Shown piece after piece: positions 15,794 to 24,683 of a stretch of DNA of 64,000 bases. The first letter of the stretch is position 1. The number at the start of each line of letters is the position of its first letter. Source of the stretch: CAG-217 sp963605415 (GTDB lineage Bacteria; Bacillota; Clostridia; Oscillospirales; Acutalibacteraceae). The notes beneath the pieces were generated by a model. It saw only the letters and a program-made list of their open reading frames with translations, had not been told where the DNA came from and made no database searches. The stretch covers positions 51,398-115,397 of the forward strand of contig CAVCUL010000006.1 in NCBI GenBank assembly GCA_963605415.1. The letters run 5' to 3'. The translations under genes were made by a program, and so were the position numbers.

Positions 15794-16636
15794 TTATTTA
15801 TTCTTCCCCCACCGATCAATCACATCCTGCAGCTTATCGCACTGCTTGGTGGTGATATTGTCCGGCTTTATCACCAAAATCCGCTTCATGGTATTTCGTC
15901 GATCCACAGTCCAAACGGACAACTTATAGCCGTTCTTGTGCAAAAAATTACACAGCCGACCACCCACATACTTATAGTTGCAGTTCAGCCCGATGGCCCC
16001 GCTTTCCTTTAGGGTTTTCAGTAGGCGCTTTTGGTAATCCTCAGAAAAAATCTGAAAGCGGGAAGGAATATAATTCAGGTAATAAGGCAGGTCCCGGCAG
16101 GTAGATTTCTTTACCGCGTTCATATTCCAAACCTCCAGCCCGGTAAGAAACACCCGATCATAGAGATTGTACTCCACCAGCAGATCATGAAGAGCGCCCA
16201 GCACCTTGGTCTCCTTAATATCCAAATTCAACTGCAGCTTGGTGGGCTCCAGCAGAGCAAAAGCGTCTGCCAGCGGCACACCGTCATTGTTGGTGACCAC
16301 CAAATCATGGGCCATCACCAGCGTACCATTGGGGCGCTGGCGCACATCCAGCTCAAACACCTGCACCTGGTTTTTAATCGCAGCCTGCACAGACTCCAAG
16401 CTGTTTTGCGCCGTACCGAACGCGCCGGTATGAGCCGTAATGGTAAATCCGTCCACAAAGGTCAACTTCCTTTCGTCATACGAGCGGGTAATGGCATAGT
16501 TGGCCACCCCGATCACCATAGCCACAGACACCAGAAAGCTGAACACCTGGTACGCAAAGTGCTTGGCCCAAGTGGGGGTCATATTCCGTTTCAAGAATTT
16601 CTTAAACCGCACCCAGCGGCTTTGCGGCTGTGCCAT
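15794..16636 (-). CDS. Degenerate GDPD-family membrane protein
   Basis: A 280-residue protein: a basic N-terminus, one transmembrane helix at about 28-48, then a GDPD-like barrel. The fold's landmarks are present (FELDVR, MAHD, LDIKE) but the usual HRG..PENT motif reads AHTGAFGTAQNS, so the catalytic Arg and the Asn-Thr pair are changed. It may have altered specificity or be inactive. It lies 72 bases downstream of guaB on the same strand with only a weak hairpin between, so partial read-through is possible. It is clearly diverged from the intact GDPD at 6815-7693. Confidence 0.75.
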   Translation of the reverse strand: MAQPQSRWVRFKKFLKRNMTPTWAKHFAYQVFSFLVSVAMVIGVANYAITRSYDERKLTFVDGFTITAHTGAFGTAQNSLESVQAAIKNQVQVFELDVRQRPNGTLVMAHDLVVTNNDGVPLADAFALLEPTKLQLNLDIKETKVLGALHDLLVEYNLYDRVFLTGLEVWNMNAVKKSTCRDLPYYLNYIPSRFQIFSEDYQKRLLKTLKESGAIGLNCNYKYVGGRLCNFLHKNGYKLSVWTVDRRNTMKRILVIKPDNITTKQCDKLQDVIDRWGKNK

Positions 16637-16656
16637 AGGCTCACCTCAAAAGCGGA

Positions 16657-16689
16657 CAAATGCCGAGAAACAGTGGCTCCCGGCATTTG
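16657..16689 (-). terminator. Hairpin between guaB and the GDPD-like gene
   Basis: An inverted repeat (CAAATGCCG with CGGCATTTG) lies 20 bases after the guaB stop. On the minus strand only a short T-run follows, so termination may be partial. Confidence 0.4.
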
Positions 16690-16708
16690 AAACATCATTT
16701 TTCTACAA

Positions 16709-18187
16709 TCAATCCTGGCGGCTGCCGGAATAGTTGGGCGCCTCCTTGGTGATATACACATCGTGGGGGTGGCTCTCAACCAGACCTGCGCCGGTAATCT
16801 TAATAAACTTGGCGTTGGTACGCAGCTCCGCAATGCTGTGGCAGCCCACATAGCCCATACCGGAGCGCAAGCCGCCCATCATCTGGAACACCGTGTCACC
16901 CACCGGTCCCTTGTAAGGCACACGGCCCTCTACGCCCTCCGGCACAAACTTCTTGGTACCGGTCTGGAAATACCGATCGGCCGAGCCCTTGTTCATGGCG
17001 CCCAGAGAGCCCATACCGCGATATACCTTAAACTGACGGCCCTGGTAAATCTCCGTCTCACCGGGAGACTCTTCGCAGCCGGCCACCAGAGAGCCCACCA
17101 TCACCACGGAACCGCCGGCCGCAATGGCCTTTACGATCTCGCCGCTGTACTTGATACCGCCGTCTGCAATGATCGGGATACCGTACTTGTCGGCCATCTC
17201 CGCCGCGTCATAAATGGCGGTAATCTGGGGCACGCCGATACCGGCAACCACACGGGTGGTGCAGATAGAGCCGGGGCCGATACCCACCTTCACCGCGTCT
17301 GCACCGGCCTTGATCAAAGCCTCGGTGCCCTCTGCGGTAGCCACATTACCGGCAATCAAAGAAATTTGCGGGAACGCGTTCTTCACGCGCTCCACAGCCT
17401 TCAGAATATTGGCAGAATGGCCGTGGGCAGAGTCCAAAATCAAAGCGTCCACCTGGGCGTCCACCAGCGCACCGGCACGGTCCAGAATGTCCCCGGTTAC
17501 ACCGATGGCGGCGGCGCACAGCAGGCGGCCTTTCTCGTCACGGGCGGTGTTGGGGTACTTCACGCTCTTTTCAATATCCTTAATGGTCACCAGACCGGTA
17601 AGCTTGCCGTTCTTGTCCACCAGGGGCAGCTTCTCTACCTTGGAGCGCATCAGGATTTTCTTGGCTTCCTCCAAGGTAGTACCGGCCATTGCGGTGACCA
17701 GCTTATCCTTGGGGGTCATTACAGCGGAGATGGGCACGGAAAAGTCCGTCATAAACCGCATATCCCGGTTGGTGAGGATACCCACCAGGGTGCCGTCCTC
17801 CTCGCAGATAGGCACACCGCTGATCTTGTATTTGCGCATTAAATTCTCTGCGTCCTGGGCCAGGTGCCGGGGAGAGAGGAAAAACGGATTGGTAATGACG
17901 CCGTTCTCCGAGCGCTTGACTTTATCCACCTCGGTAGCCTGATCCTCAATGGTCATATTCTTGTGGATCACGCCGATACCGCCCTCACGGGCAATGGCGA
18001 TGGCCATATTGGACTCGGTAACCGTGTCCATGGCAGAGGTCATCAGGGGGATATTCAGGGTAATATCCTTGGTCAACTTGGTGGACAGGTCCACTTCGTT
18101 AGGCAACACATCGGACTCTGCCGGGATCAGCAGAACATCGTCAAAGGTTAGCCCCTCTTTTACAAACTTTGCGCCGTATTCGCTCAT
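16709..18187 (-). CDS. guaB: Inosine-5-prime-monophosphate dehydrogenase
   Basis: A 492-residue IMPDH that oxidises IMP to XMP, the committed step to GMP. The TIM barrel starts LTFDDVLLIPAES. Two CBS domains are inserted at about residues 95-210. The active-site loop GPGSICTTR carries the catalytic Cys, and GGLRSGMGYVGC is the flap region. The ATG at 18187 follows GGAGG. No purine riboswitch is visible in the short leader. Confidence 0.97.
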   Translation of the reverse strand: MSEYGAKFVKEGLTFDDVLLIPAESDVLPNEVDLSTKLTKDITLNIPLMTSAMDTVTESNMAIAIAREGGIGVIHKNMTIEDQATEVDKVKRSENGVITNPFFLSPRHLAQDAENLMRKYKISGVPICEEDGTLVGILTNRDMRFMTDFSVPISAVMTPKDKLVTAMAGTTLEEAKKILMRSKVEKLPLVDKNGKLTGLVTIKDIEKSVKYPNTARDEKGRLLCAAAIGVTGDILDRAGALVDAQVDALILDSAHGHSANILKAVERVKNAFPQISLIAGNVATAEGTEALIKAGADAVKVGIGPGSICTTRVVAGIGVPQITAIYDAAEMADKYGIPIIADGGIKYSGEIVKAIAAGGSVVMVGSLVAGCEESPGETEIYQGRQFKVYRGMGSLGAMNKGSADRYFQTGTKKFVPEGVEGRVPYKGPVGDTVFQMMGGLRSGMGYVGCHSIAELRTNAKFIKITGAGLVESHPHDVYITKEAPNYSGSRQD

Positions 18188-18239
18188 TACATTACCTCCG
18201 TTATTGATAAATTCCTATTCCGTGAAGAATATTTTTACT

Positions 18240-18268
18240 ATAATAGCACTTTTTGCGCCGCCCTGCAA
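18240..18268 (-). promoter_or_regulatory. Promoter of guaB
   Basis: On the minus strand TTGCAG (18263-18268) and TATTAT (18240-18245) are 17 bases apart, with a TG-n extension. Confidence 0.7.
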
Positions 18269-18296
18269 GTAGAAAATCCGGCGCAAAAGGTGGTAT

Positions 18297-20135
18297 TTAT
18301 TTGGTAGAAATGCTCTTTTTGGCAGACCAGGCGCCCCGATAGGTCACCGTTTTGCCCGCTGTGTTTTTGCGGGTCTTCACCGCCCGCACCTGCACATAAT
18401 ATTTTTTATGGCGCGAGAGCTTGCTCAATTTCTTCTGCACCGTCTTGCCGGAGCTGACCTTTACCGTCTTGGCCTTTTTCATATCCTTGCGGGTAGAGTA
18501 GCGCACCTCGTAGCCGGAGGCGGTCACCTTTTTCCACTTAACGGTGACCGTGCCCTTTCCGGCAGTCAACTTGGGTGCTGCCGGGGGGGAAGGCGTGGTG
18601 CAGGTCACATAATTGCTGCCGTCCACACCGGCAATGCTGCCCTTGTAGGCTGTGACCCGGAAAGTGTAAGTGGTGGCCGGAGACAGACCGCTGATTTTGG
18701 CCCCGTTGGTGGTGACCGTCTTAACGGTGACCCACTTGCCCTCTTTCTTTTGTTGCAAGCGGTAGGTGCTGACCCCGGCGGCCTTTTGCCAGCTGAAGGT
18801 CAGGGCCTTTGGCTCCCGCTTGGTGATCTTGATCTGCTGCACCTTGGCCGGGCGAATGGTATAGGTACGACCGGTGCTGTCGCCGCCGGTGCCCCGCAGA
18901 GTTACCGTGTAGGTGCCCGGATTGGTGGCGGTACTGCCGCTGACCGTGTAGCCGCTAAAAGGCTGGCCGGCGTAAGTGACCGTCAGCTTGGGCCCCTGGG
19001 CCTTGCCATTATAAGTAAACCGGGTTTGACTCAGCGCCACCACCACATTGCCCATATTGGGCAACAGGGGCTCATAGCTGCGCGCGGCCACCTTTGCCAC
19101 AGCCTTGGACAGCTCCGCGTCTGCATACACGCCGTCGTCCAGCCGGTGCTCGTGGTAGTCGCTGTCCATAACCTGCAAGTCCGTCTCATTTTTCAAAAAG
19201 AACTTGTAGATAATCTTGCCCGCGTCGTAGGTATCGTCCCAAGTGCAGTCCACATAGTAGTATTTGCCACCCACCTGCACCAAATTCCAGGCATGGCAAC
19301 CTTCATTAGGGTCTGAGTACACAAAGCGCACAGACAGCCCCAACTCCCGACACAGTCGATAATAGGCCAGCGCATACCCCTGGCACACGCAGCGCCCCAC
19401 CTTTAAGCACCCATAGGCGGTATAATCATAGTCGTCGTAGCGACTGTCCATATCCATATCATAGACCGTTGCCCGGCACACATCGTCATGCACCTTTTTG
19501 GCCAGGTCGTAATCGCTCATTTTGTTCCGGTCTACACGGTGCACATAATTCTGCACATACTGATCCATCCACTGCTCCTCGGCAGCAGTGGTGTAATAGC
19601 CCAGGCCGTAATAAATTACCCGATAGTAGTAAACCCCATTTTTGCTGCCGTCAGCGCACAGTGTACCGCTGACACTGCCCAGTTGCCAGCGCAGGTAGTC
19701 CCCATCCTTGGCAGAGGCGGAATTCTCCTGGGCGGTGGCGTCATTGAGCAGGCCTAAAAACAGCGTCTCCCTGGCCTGCACGGCGCTGTTGCTGCTGCCG
19801 GTCAGGCCCCGCCGATCGGTGGCCAGGCGCAGCACCACCTGACTGCTGCGCTTCACCAACTGGTCCCGCAGCTGGCGGCTCAAATCCCTTTGACTGCCGT
19901 AGTAGGTGTCGCCGTTTACTTTGTAATTCTTTTCCAGCTTATCCCGGTATTGCAGCTCCATTTTGGCGCTGCTGCCCAGGCGAAAGCCGTAAGTGCTGTG
20001 GAACGCCGCCTTTTCAGGCTGGGCGGCAAAGCACTCTGCCGGCAGTGCACCCAGGGTGCCTGCCAGCAGTACCATCGCCAGCAAAAAACTGACAAGGGCG
20101 GAAAATCGCTTTTTCATCTTCATTTTCTTTTCCAT
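18297..20135 (-). CDS. Secreted transglutaminase-like protein with two fibronectin type III domains
   Basis: A 612-residue exported protein. A signal peptide spans about residues 1-38. The transglutaminase-like papain fold carries a Cys-His-Asp triad in VGRCVCQGYALAYY, EGCHAWNLV and YYVDCTWDD. After a linker there is an immunoglobulin-like MBG-type segment, then two FnIII domains rich in Lys to the C-terminus. The family includes cell-wall proteases and cross-linkers; the substrate is unknown. It is the last gene of the long ftsE operon, starting 13 bases after aroK. I chose the ATG at 20135 because AGAAGG precedes it; ATGs at 20123 and 20117 are possible. Confidence 0.82.
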   Translation of the reverse strand: MEKKMKMKKRFSALVSFLLAMVLLAGTLGALPAECFAAQPEKAAFHSTYGFRLGSSAKMELQYRDKLEKNYKVNGDTYYGSQRDLSRQLRDQLVKRSSQVVLRLATDRRGLTGSSNSAVQARETLFLGLLNDATAQENSASAKDGDYLRWQLGSVSGTLCADGSKNGVYYYRVIYYGLGYYTTAAEEQWMDQYVQNYVHRVDRNKMSDYDLAKKVHDDVCRATVYDMDMDSRYDDYDYTAYGCLKVGRCVCQGYALAYYRLCRELGLSVRFVYSDPNEGCHAWNLVQVGGKYYYVDCTWDDTYDAGKIIYKFFLKNETDLQVMDSDYHEHRLDDGVYADAELSKAVAKVAARSYEPLLPNMGNVVVALSQTRFTYNGKAQGPKLTVTYAGQPFSGYTVSGSTATNPGTYTVTLRGTGGDSTGRTYTIRPAKVQQIKITKREPKALTFSWQKAAGVSTYRLQQKKEGKWVTVKTVTTNGAKISGLSPATTYTFRVTAYKGSIAGVDGSNYVTCTTPSPPAAPKLTAGKGTVTVKWKKVTASGYEVRYSTRKDMKKAKTVKVSSGKTVQKKLSKLSRHKKYYVQVRAVKTRKNTAGKTVTYRGAWSAKKSISTK

Positions 20136-20148
20136 TTCTTTTGCCTTC

Positions 20149-20655
20149 TTATCGTGCGCAGCGGGCAATCTGCTGGGCAGTTTGCTCCACCGTATTATCG
20201 TCGCACTTGATCACTGCATCCGCATACTGCCGATACAGCGCCAGACGCTCGTTATACATATCCTGCAGCGTAAAGCCCGGGCGCAAAACCACGCCCCGAC
20301 TGTCCAGATTCTGAATTCGATGGCACATGGTCTCATACTCCAGGTGCAGGTAAACCACCTTGCCCAAACGATGCAAATGGGCCATGGCCGCCGGAGAATA
20401 CACCACGGAGCCACCGGTGGCGATCACTGCGCCGGCAATATCCAGCGACAAAATCGCCTCTTCCTCTGCCTTGGCAAAGTAGTCCAGCCCCTTCTCGTCA
20501 ATAATCTGTTGCAGGCGCAGCCCCTCCCGACTCTGGATCAGAAGATCCGTGTCAAAAAAATTCTTCAGCAGCAGCTTGGCGGCCACCACCCCGCAGGTGG
20601 ATTTGCCGCTGCCGGGCATACCGATCAGTATAATATTATCGCTGTTCACGTGCAT
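20149..20655 (-). CDS. aroK: Shikimate kinase
   Basis: A 168-residue shikimate kinase that phosphorylates shikimate in the chorismate pathway. It has the P-loop GMPGSGKST, the DTD-type shikimate site (FFDTDLLI), the ATGGSVV motif and the LID Arg region (LDSRGVVLRPG). It sits inside the long operon, 18 bases after nth, and no other aro genes are nearby. Confidence 0.92.
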   Translation of the reverse strand: MHVNSDNIILIGMPGSGKSTCGVVAAKLLLKNFFDTDLLIQSREGLRLQQIIDEKGLDYFAKAEEEAILSLDIAGAVIATGGSVVYSPAAMAHLHRLGKVVYLHLEYETMCHRIQNLDSRGVVLRPGFTLQDMYNERLALYRQYADAVIKCDDNTVEQTAQQIARCAR

Positions 20656-20673
20656 TCTTTCTTCCTCGATTCT

Positions 20674-21318
20674 TCACTTTTTGGCAGTCACGCCCACTCG
20701 GCGACAGGTGCCGTCCGCCAGGGGACAGTCCTGGCACTTCGGACTGCGGGCCGGGCAAATCTCCCGCCCAAACAGTACAATGCGGTGGCAAAAATCCGAC
20801 CCCATCTCCGGGGGTATAATCTTCTTTAAGGCAAATTCGATTTGCTTGGGGTCTTTCGTTGCCACCAGCCCCAGCCGGTTGGTAATGCGGATCATGTGGG
20901 TGTCCACCACCACGCTCTCCTTGCCGTACACGTCGCCCACAATCAGGTTGGCGGTCTTGCGCCCTACCCCGGGCAGGGTCAGCAGGTCCTCAATGGTGTC
21001 CGGCACCCGACCACCGTAGTTGTCCCGCACTTTGCGTGCCATTTCTATAATATTCTCCGCCTTAGTCTTGTAAAACCCGCAGGAGTAAATCAGCTTTTCA
21101 ATATCCGCCACATCGGCGTTGCAGTAGTCCTCTAATGTAGGGTACTTGGCAAACAGCGCCGGAGTCACCAGGTTCACCCGTGCGTCCGTGCACTGGGCCG
21201 ACAGGCGCACCGCCACCAGCAGCTCAAAGGCGTTGCCGGAAAACAGGGAGCACCTGGCGTCCGGGTACAGCTGCTCCAGCGCCGCCGCCACCTGCATAAA
21301 TCGCTCTTTCTTGGTCAT
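20674..21318 (-). CDS. nth: Endonuclease III
   Basis: A 214-residue bifunctional DNA glycosylase/AP lyase for oxidised pyrimidines. The helix-hairpin-helix LPGVGRKTANL contains the catalytic Lys, VDTHMIRI the catalytic Asp, and the C-terminal CPARSPKCQDC..C motif binds 4Fe-4S (the last spacing is six residues; five is usual). It starts two bases after rarA in the operon. Confidence 0.95.
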   Translation of the reverse strand: MTKKERFMQVAAALEQLYPDARCSLFSGNAFELLVAVRLSAQCTDARVNLVTPALFAKYPTLEDYCNADVADIEKLIYSCGFYKTKAENIIEMARKVRDNYGGRVPDTIEDLLTLPGVGRKTANLIVGDVYGKESVVVDTHMIRITNRLGLVATKDPKQIEFALKKIIPPEMGSDFCHRIVLFGREICPARSPKCQDCPLADGTCRRVGVTAKK

Positions 21319-21320
21319 AT

Positions 21321-22592
21321 TTACAGTTTCCTCTTCTTCACCCGCTCCCAGTAGGCGTGGGCGGCCTGCTCGGTCTTATTGTCGCCAAAATGGTAGTACT
21401 GGGTGCCCTTGAGCACATCCGGCAGGTACTGCTGCTCTACCCAGTGATTTTCATATTCATGGGGGTACTTGTAAAACTGGCCTTTCACCTTGGCGTCTGC
21501 GCCGTCGTAGTGCTTGTTTTGCAACCGGCGGGGAATGGGCGAATAATTGCCCCGCTGCACATCCGCCATGGCGGCGTTAATGGCGTCATGGGCGGTATTG
21601 CTCTTGGGACTGGTGGCCACCAGCACCACCGCGTCCGCCAGGGGCAGCCGTGCCTCCGGCAGACCCAGCATTTGGGCCGCATCCACCGCCGCCTTAACGA
21701 TGGGAATGATTTGGGGATAGGCCAGCCCCACATCCTCGCAGGCGCAGACCATCAGCCGCCGACAGGCCGAGGGCAGGTCCCCCGCCTCCAGCAGCCGGGC
21801 CAAATAATGGAGCGCTGCGTCCGGGTCCGAGCCGCGCATAGACTTTTGATAAGCGGAAATAATATCGTAATGCTCGTCGCCCAGCCGATCATAGCGAGCG
21901 CCGCTTTTTTGGGTCAGCTGATCCACCAGCTCCCGGGTGATCCGCTTTTTGCCGTCCGTCTCCCGGGCGGCAAAGTAGCAGTTCTCCACCGCGCCCAGGG
22001 ACTTGCGCACATCGCCGCCGCCCCGCTCTGCCAGGGTGCGGGCCACCCCGTCCTCGAGCGCTGCCGGGGTGCCGTTCTCCGCCTCCAGCAAACGAAAGCC
22101 CCGCTCCACAGCGGGCACCACATCTGCCGGGGTAACGGATTTGAACTCAAACACCGTGCACCGGCTGAGCACCGCCGGGTAGATATAAAAATACGGGTTC
22201 TCCGTGGTGCTGGCGATCAGAGTGATCTTGCCGTTTTCTATGTATTCCAACAGGGACTGCTGCTGGCGCTTGTTAAAATACTGAATCTCGTCCAAATACA
22301 GCAATATGCCGTTGGGCGCGGACAGGGTGTCCAGCTCTGCCACCAGCGCCCGAATGTCTGCCGTAGAGGCGTTAGTGCCGTTGAGCCGTCGCAGGGCGCG
22401 ATCCGTGCGCTTGGCAATAATAGACGCAACTGTGGTCTTGCCTACCCCCGGTGGACCGTAAAAGATCAAATTGGGAATATCGCCGCGCTCGATCAGCTGC
22501 CGCAGGGCCTTGCCGGGCCCCAGCAGGTGCTGCTGGCCCACCACCTGATCCAGGCTTTCCGGGCGGATACGGTCTGCCAGCGGATTGGTCAT
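21321..22592 (-). CDS. rarA: Replication-associated recombination protein A (MgsA/RarA AAA ATPase)
   Basis: A 423-residue AAA+ clamp-loader-like ATPase acting at stalled replication forks. Seen are Walker A GPPGVGKTT near residue 46, Walker B LYLDEIQYF, the sensor-1 STTENPYF and the C-terminal MgsA domain with PIPRRLQNKHYDG and GQFYKYPHEYENHWV. It overlaps queH by four bases, so translation is coupled. Confidence 0.95.
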   Translation of the reverse strand: MTNPLADRIRPESLDQVVGQQHLLGPGKALRQLIERGDIPNLIFYGPPGVGKTTVASIIAKRTDRALRRLNGTNASTADIRALVAELDTLSAPNGILLYLDEIQYFNKRQQQSLLEYIENGKITLIASTTENPYFYIYPAVLSRCTVFEFKSVTPADVVPAVERGFRLLEAENGTPAALEDGVARTLAERGGGDVRKSLGAVENCYFAARETDGKKRITRELVDQLTQKSGARYDRLGDEHYDIISAYQKSMRGSDPDAALHYLARLLEAGDLPSACRRLMVCACEDVGLAYPQIIPIVKAAVDAAQMLGLPEARLPLADAVVLVATSPKSNTAHDAINAAMADVQRGNYSPIPRRLQNKHYDGADAKVKGQFYKYPHEYENHWVEQQYLPDVLKGTQYYHFGDNKTEQAAHAYWERVKKRKL

Positions 22593-23215
22593 ACCGGTTT
22601 CTCCTTCTCTTGCTTAGAATACACGCAGCCGCAGAAGTTTTGGCGATACAGGCCGTACTCCCGGGACAGCGCAATGGAGCGCTTGTACCGCTCCTGCTTC
22701 TTAAAATCCGAGGGCAGCCAGGCCACCCCGTACTGCTCCCCTACGCTCTGCCCAATGGCGTTAATCTTTTGGGCGTCCTTTAGGGGACTGATGCTCAGGG
22801 TGGTACAGAAGTAGTCAAAGCCCATTTCCTTGGCCAGCGCCGCCGTCTTTTCCAGTCTCTGGCGATAGCAGCGCATACAGCGGGCGCCCCCCTCCGGGCA
22901 GTCCTCATACCCCTTGGCAACCGCCGCAAAGGCCGCCGGTTCGTAGTCCCCGGCGATCAGCTGCACCGGGTGCACCGCCGGTTGCTGTTCGATCAACCGC
23001 CGCTGCTCCGCCAGCCGCTTTTGGAACTCCGCCGCAGGAGCAATATTCGGATTATAATAAAAGACCGTGATCTGAAAATACTGCGACAGCCACTCCAGCG
23101 TGGCGCTGGAACAGGGGGCGCAGCAGCTGTGCAGCAGCAGGGTGGGTACCCGCCCTGCCGCCGTTTGCTGCCGGATCACGGCCGTACACATACGATCGTA
23201 ATTGATTTTGTTCAT
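22589..23215 (-). CDS. queH: Epoxyqueuosine reductase QueH
   Basis: A 208-residue DUF208/QueH protein that reduces epoxyqueuosine to queuosine in tRNA. The cysteine signature is complete: HSCCAPC near residue 29, GGARCMRCYRQRL in the middle and NFCGCVYS near the end, ligands for a 4Fe-4S cluster and second iron. It begins one base after the M23 gene and overlaps rarA. No other queuosine genes are in the window. Confidence 0.93.
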   Translation of the reverse strand: MNKINYDRMCTAVIRQQTAAGRVPTLLLHSCCAPCSSATLEWLSQYFQITVFYYNPNIAPAAEFQKRLAEQRRLIEQQPAVHPVQLIAGDYEPAAFAAVAKGYEDCPEGGARCMRCYRQRLEKTAALAKEMGFDYFCTTLSISPLKDAQKINAIGQSVGEQYGVAWLPSDFKKQERYKRSIALSREYGLYRQNFCGCVYSKQEKEKPV

Positions 23216-23216
23216 G

Positions 23217-24659
23217 TTATTTGCTCAAATAGTAAGTGGGGTTCACCCGACTGCCGTCCAGCCGAATTTCAAAATGACTGTGGGGTCCGGTGGAATTGCC
23301 GGTAGAGCCGCTCTTGGCGATCTGCTGGCCCTTTTTCACCGTTTGGCCGGTACCCACTAAAATAGACGAATTGTGGGCGTACAGGGTCACCACACTGCGC
23401 CCGTGGCTGTCTGTGCCGTGATAGATCATCACATAGTAGCCGTAGCTGTAATCCAACCGCTTAACGGTGATCACCACCCCGGACTGGGCGGCCACCACCT
23501 TGGAGCCTACGCTGCAAGGGAAGTCCAGCCCACCGTGATACTTGCCGCTGGAGTAGTTGGGGAACCCGGCGCTGACGGTGTAGTGCCCGGGCACCGGATA
23601 AGTCATATTCAGCGCAGCGTCCGAACGGCTATAGACCCCTTGGGCCTTGCCGCCGGCGGTGCTGTTCTTAGAGGTGGTGTGCTCCTTGTCCTTGTCAGAC
23701 AGGGTGGTCACCTCGTCTGCGTCCTTCAGACCACTGATCAGGGCGTCAATCTCGCTCTCCACCTGCTGTTGCAACTTCTCGTCCTCGTTGCGATACTCGG
23801 TGTACATTTGGTTTTGAGCAGTCAGCTTGGCCAAGAGTGCATCACTCTCCGCCCGGTCCTGGGCCAGGGTCACTTTGCTGGCGGCAATGCTCTCCTGGTC
23901 CTGCTCAATAGAGGCCTGTTTGGCCTTTAAAGTCTTATTCTTACTGTCCAGCTCCTTTTTGACCTTTTGATATTCCGCTTTTTGCTGGTTCAGGCCGTTT
24001 TGCTTGGAGCAGATCTCCTCCATCTTGGCGGTAACCTCTTGCAGCAGCTCCGTGTCGCTCTTGGACACGGCCTTGATCATCTCGTACCGGGTAAGGAAGC
24101 CGGAAATATCCTTGCACCCCAGCAGGGCGGTGATCACGCTGTACTCACCGCTTATGTACATCACCCGCAGCCGATAACAGTAGGCCTGATAGGTGGCCTC
24201 AAACCGGTCGTTCAATTTGTCCAGTTCCTTTTGACTGGCATCCATTTCTTTTTGCAGCGCGTCCAGCTGCTTTTTGTTGGCGGCAATCTGAGGTTTTAGC
24301 TTGTCAATGGCCTTTTGGCTCTCGTCCACCTGGGCCTGCAGCACCGTCAGCCGGTCGTTCATGGCGCCAATCTTTTGATCCAAAGTGTCCACATAATCCT
24401 GGGTCACCTTGGAGCTTTTGCCCAGCTCCTCCAGCTTCTTTTCGCTTTCTTCTATGCTTTTTTGCAGCTCTTTTTGCTGCTGCTCCAAGGTCTTTTGGGC
24501 CTGGTTCTTTTTTTCCTGCTCCGTTGTCTGATCCGTAGTGGTTTCTGTCGCCGTAGTACTCTCTGTTACCTCCGCGCCCCAAGCACTGCCTGCAGGCAAA
24601 GCACAAAGCAGGGTACAGGCCAGTACCAGCGCCAGGAGCTTTTGGCTGTATTTTTTCAT
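23217..24659 (-). CDS. Secreted coiled-coil M23 peptidase (third of three)
   Basis: About 480 residues: signal peptide, a long coiled coil (about 40-300) of the EnvC/CwlO/PcsB type, a short linker, and a C-terminal M23 (LytM) zinc endopeptidase. The zinc and catalytic residues are in YHGGLDFP and GPHSHFEIR. Such proteins cut peptidoglycan cross-links during septation after activation by FtsEX; ftsE and ftsX are upstream in the operon. The start at 24659 is preferred; the in-frame ATG at 24671 is directly against the ribosome site. Confidence 0.87.
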   Translation of the reverse strand: MKKYSQKLLALVLACTLLCALPAGSAWGAEVTESTTATETTTDQTTEQEKKNQAQKTLEQQQKELQKSIEESEKKLEELGKSSKVTQDYVDTLDQKIGAMNDRLTVLQAQVDESQKAIDKLKPQIAANKKQLDALQKEMDASQKELDKLNDRFEATYQAYCYRLRVMYISGEYSVITALLGCKDISGFLTRYEMIKAVSKSDTELLQEVTAKMEEICSKQNGLNQQKAEYQKVKKELDSKNKTLKAKQASIEQDQESIAASKVTLAQDRAESDALLAKLTAQNQMYTEYRNEDEKLQQQVESEIDALISGLKDADEVTTLSDKDKEHTTSKNSTAGGKAQGVYSRSDAALNMTYPVPGHYTVSAGFPNYSSGKYHGGLDFPCSVGSKVVAAQSGVVITVKRLDYSYGYYVMIYHGTDSHGRSVVTLYAHNSSILVGTGQTVKKGQQIAKSGSTGNSTGPHSHFEIRLDGSRVNPTYYLSK

Positions 24660-24683
24660 ATTCTTTTCCATCTCCTTGACGCT

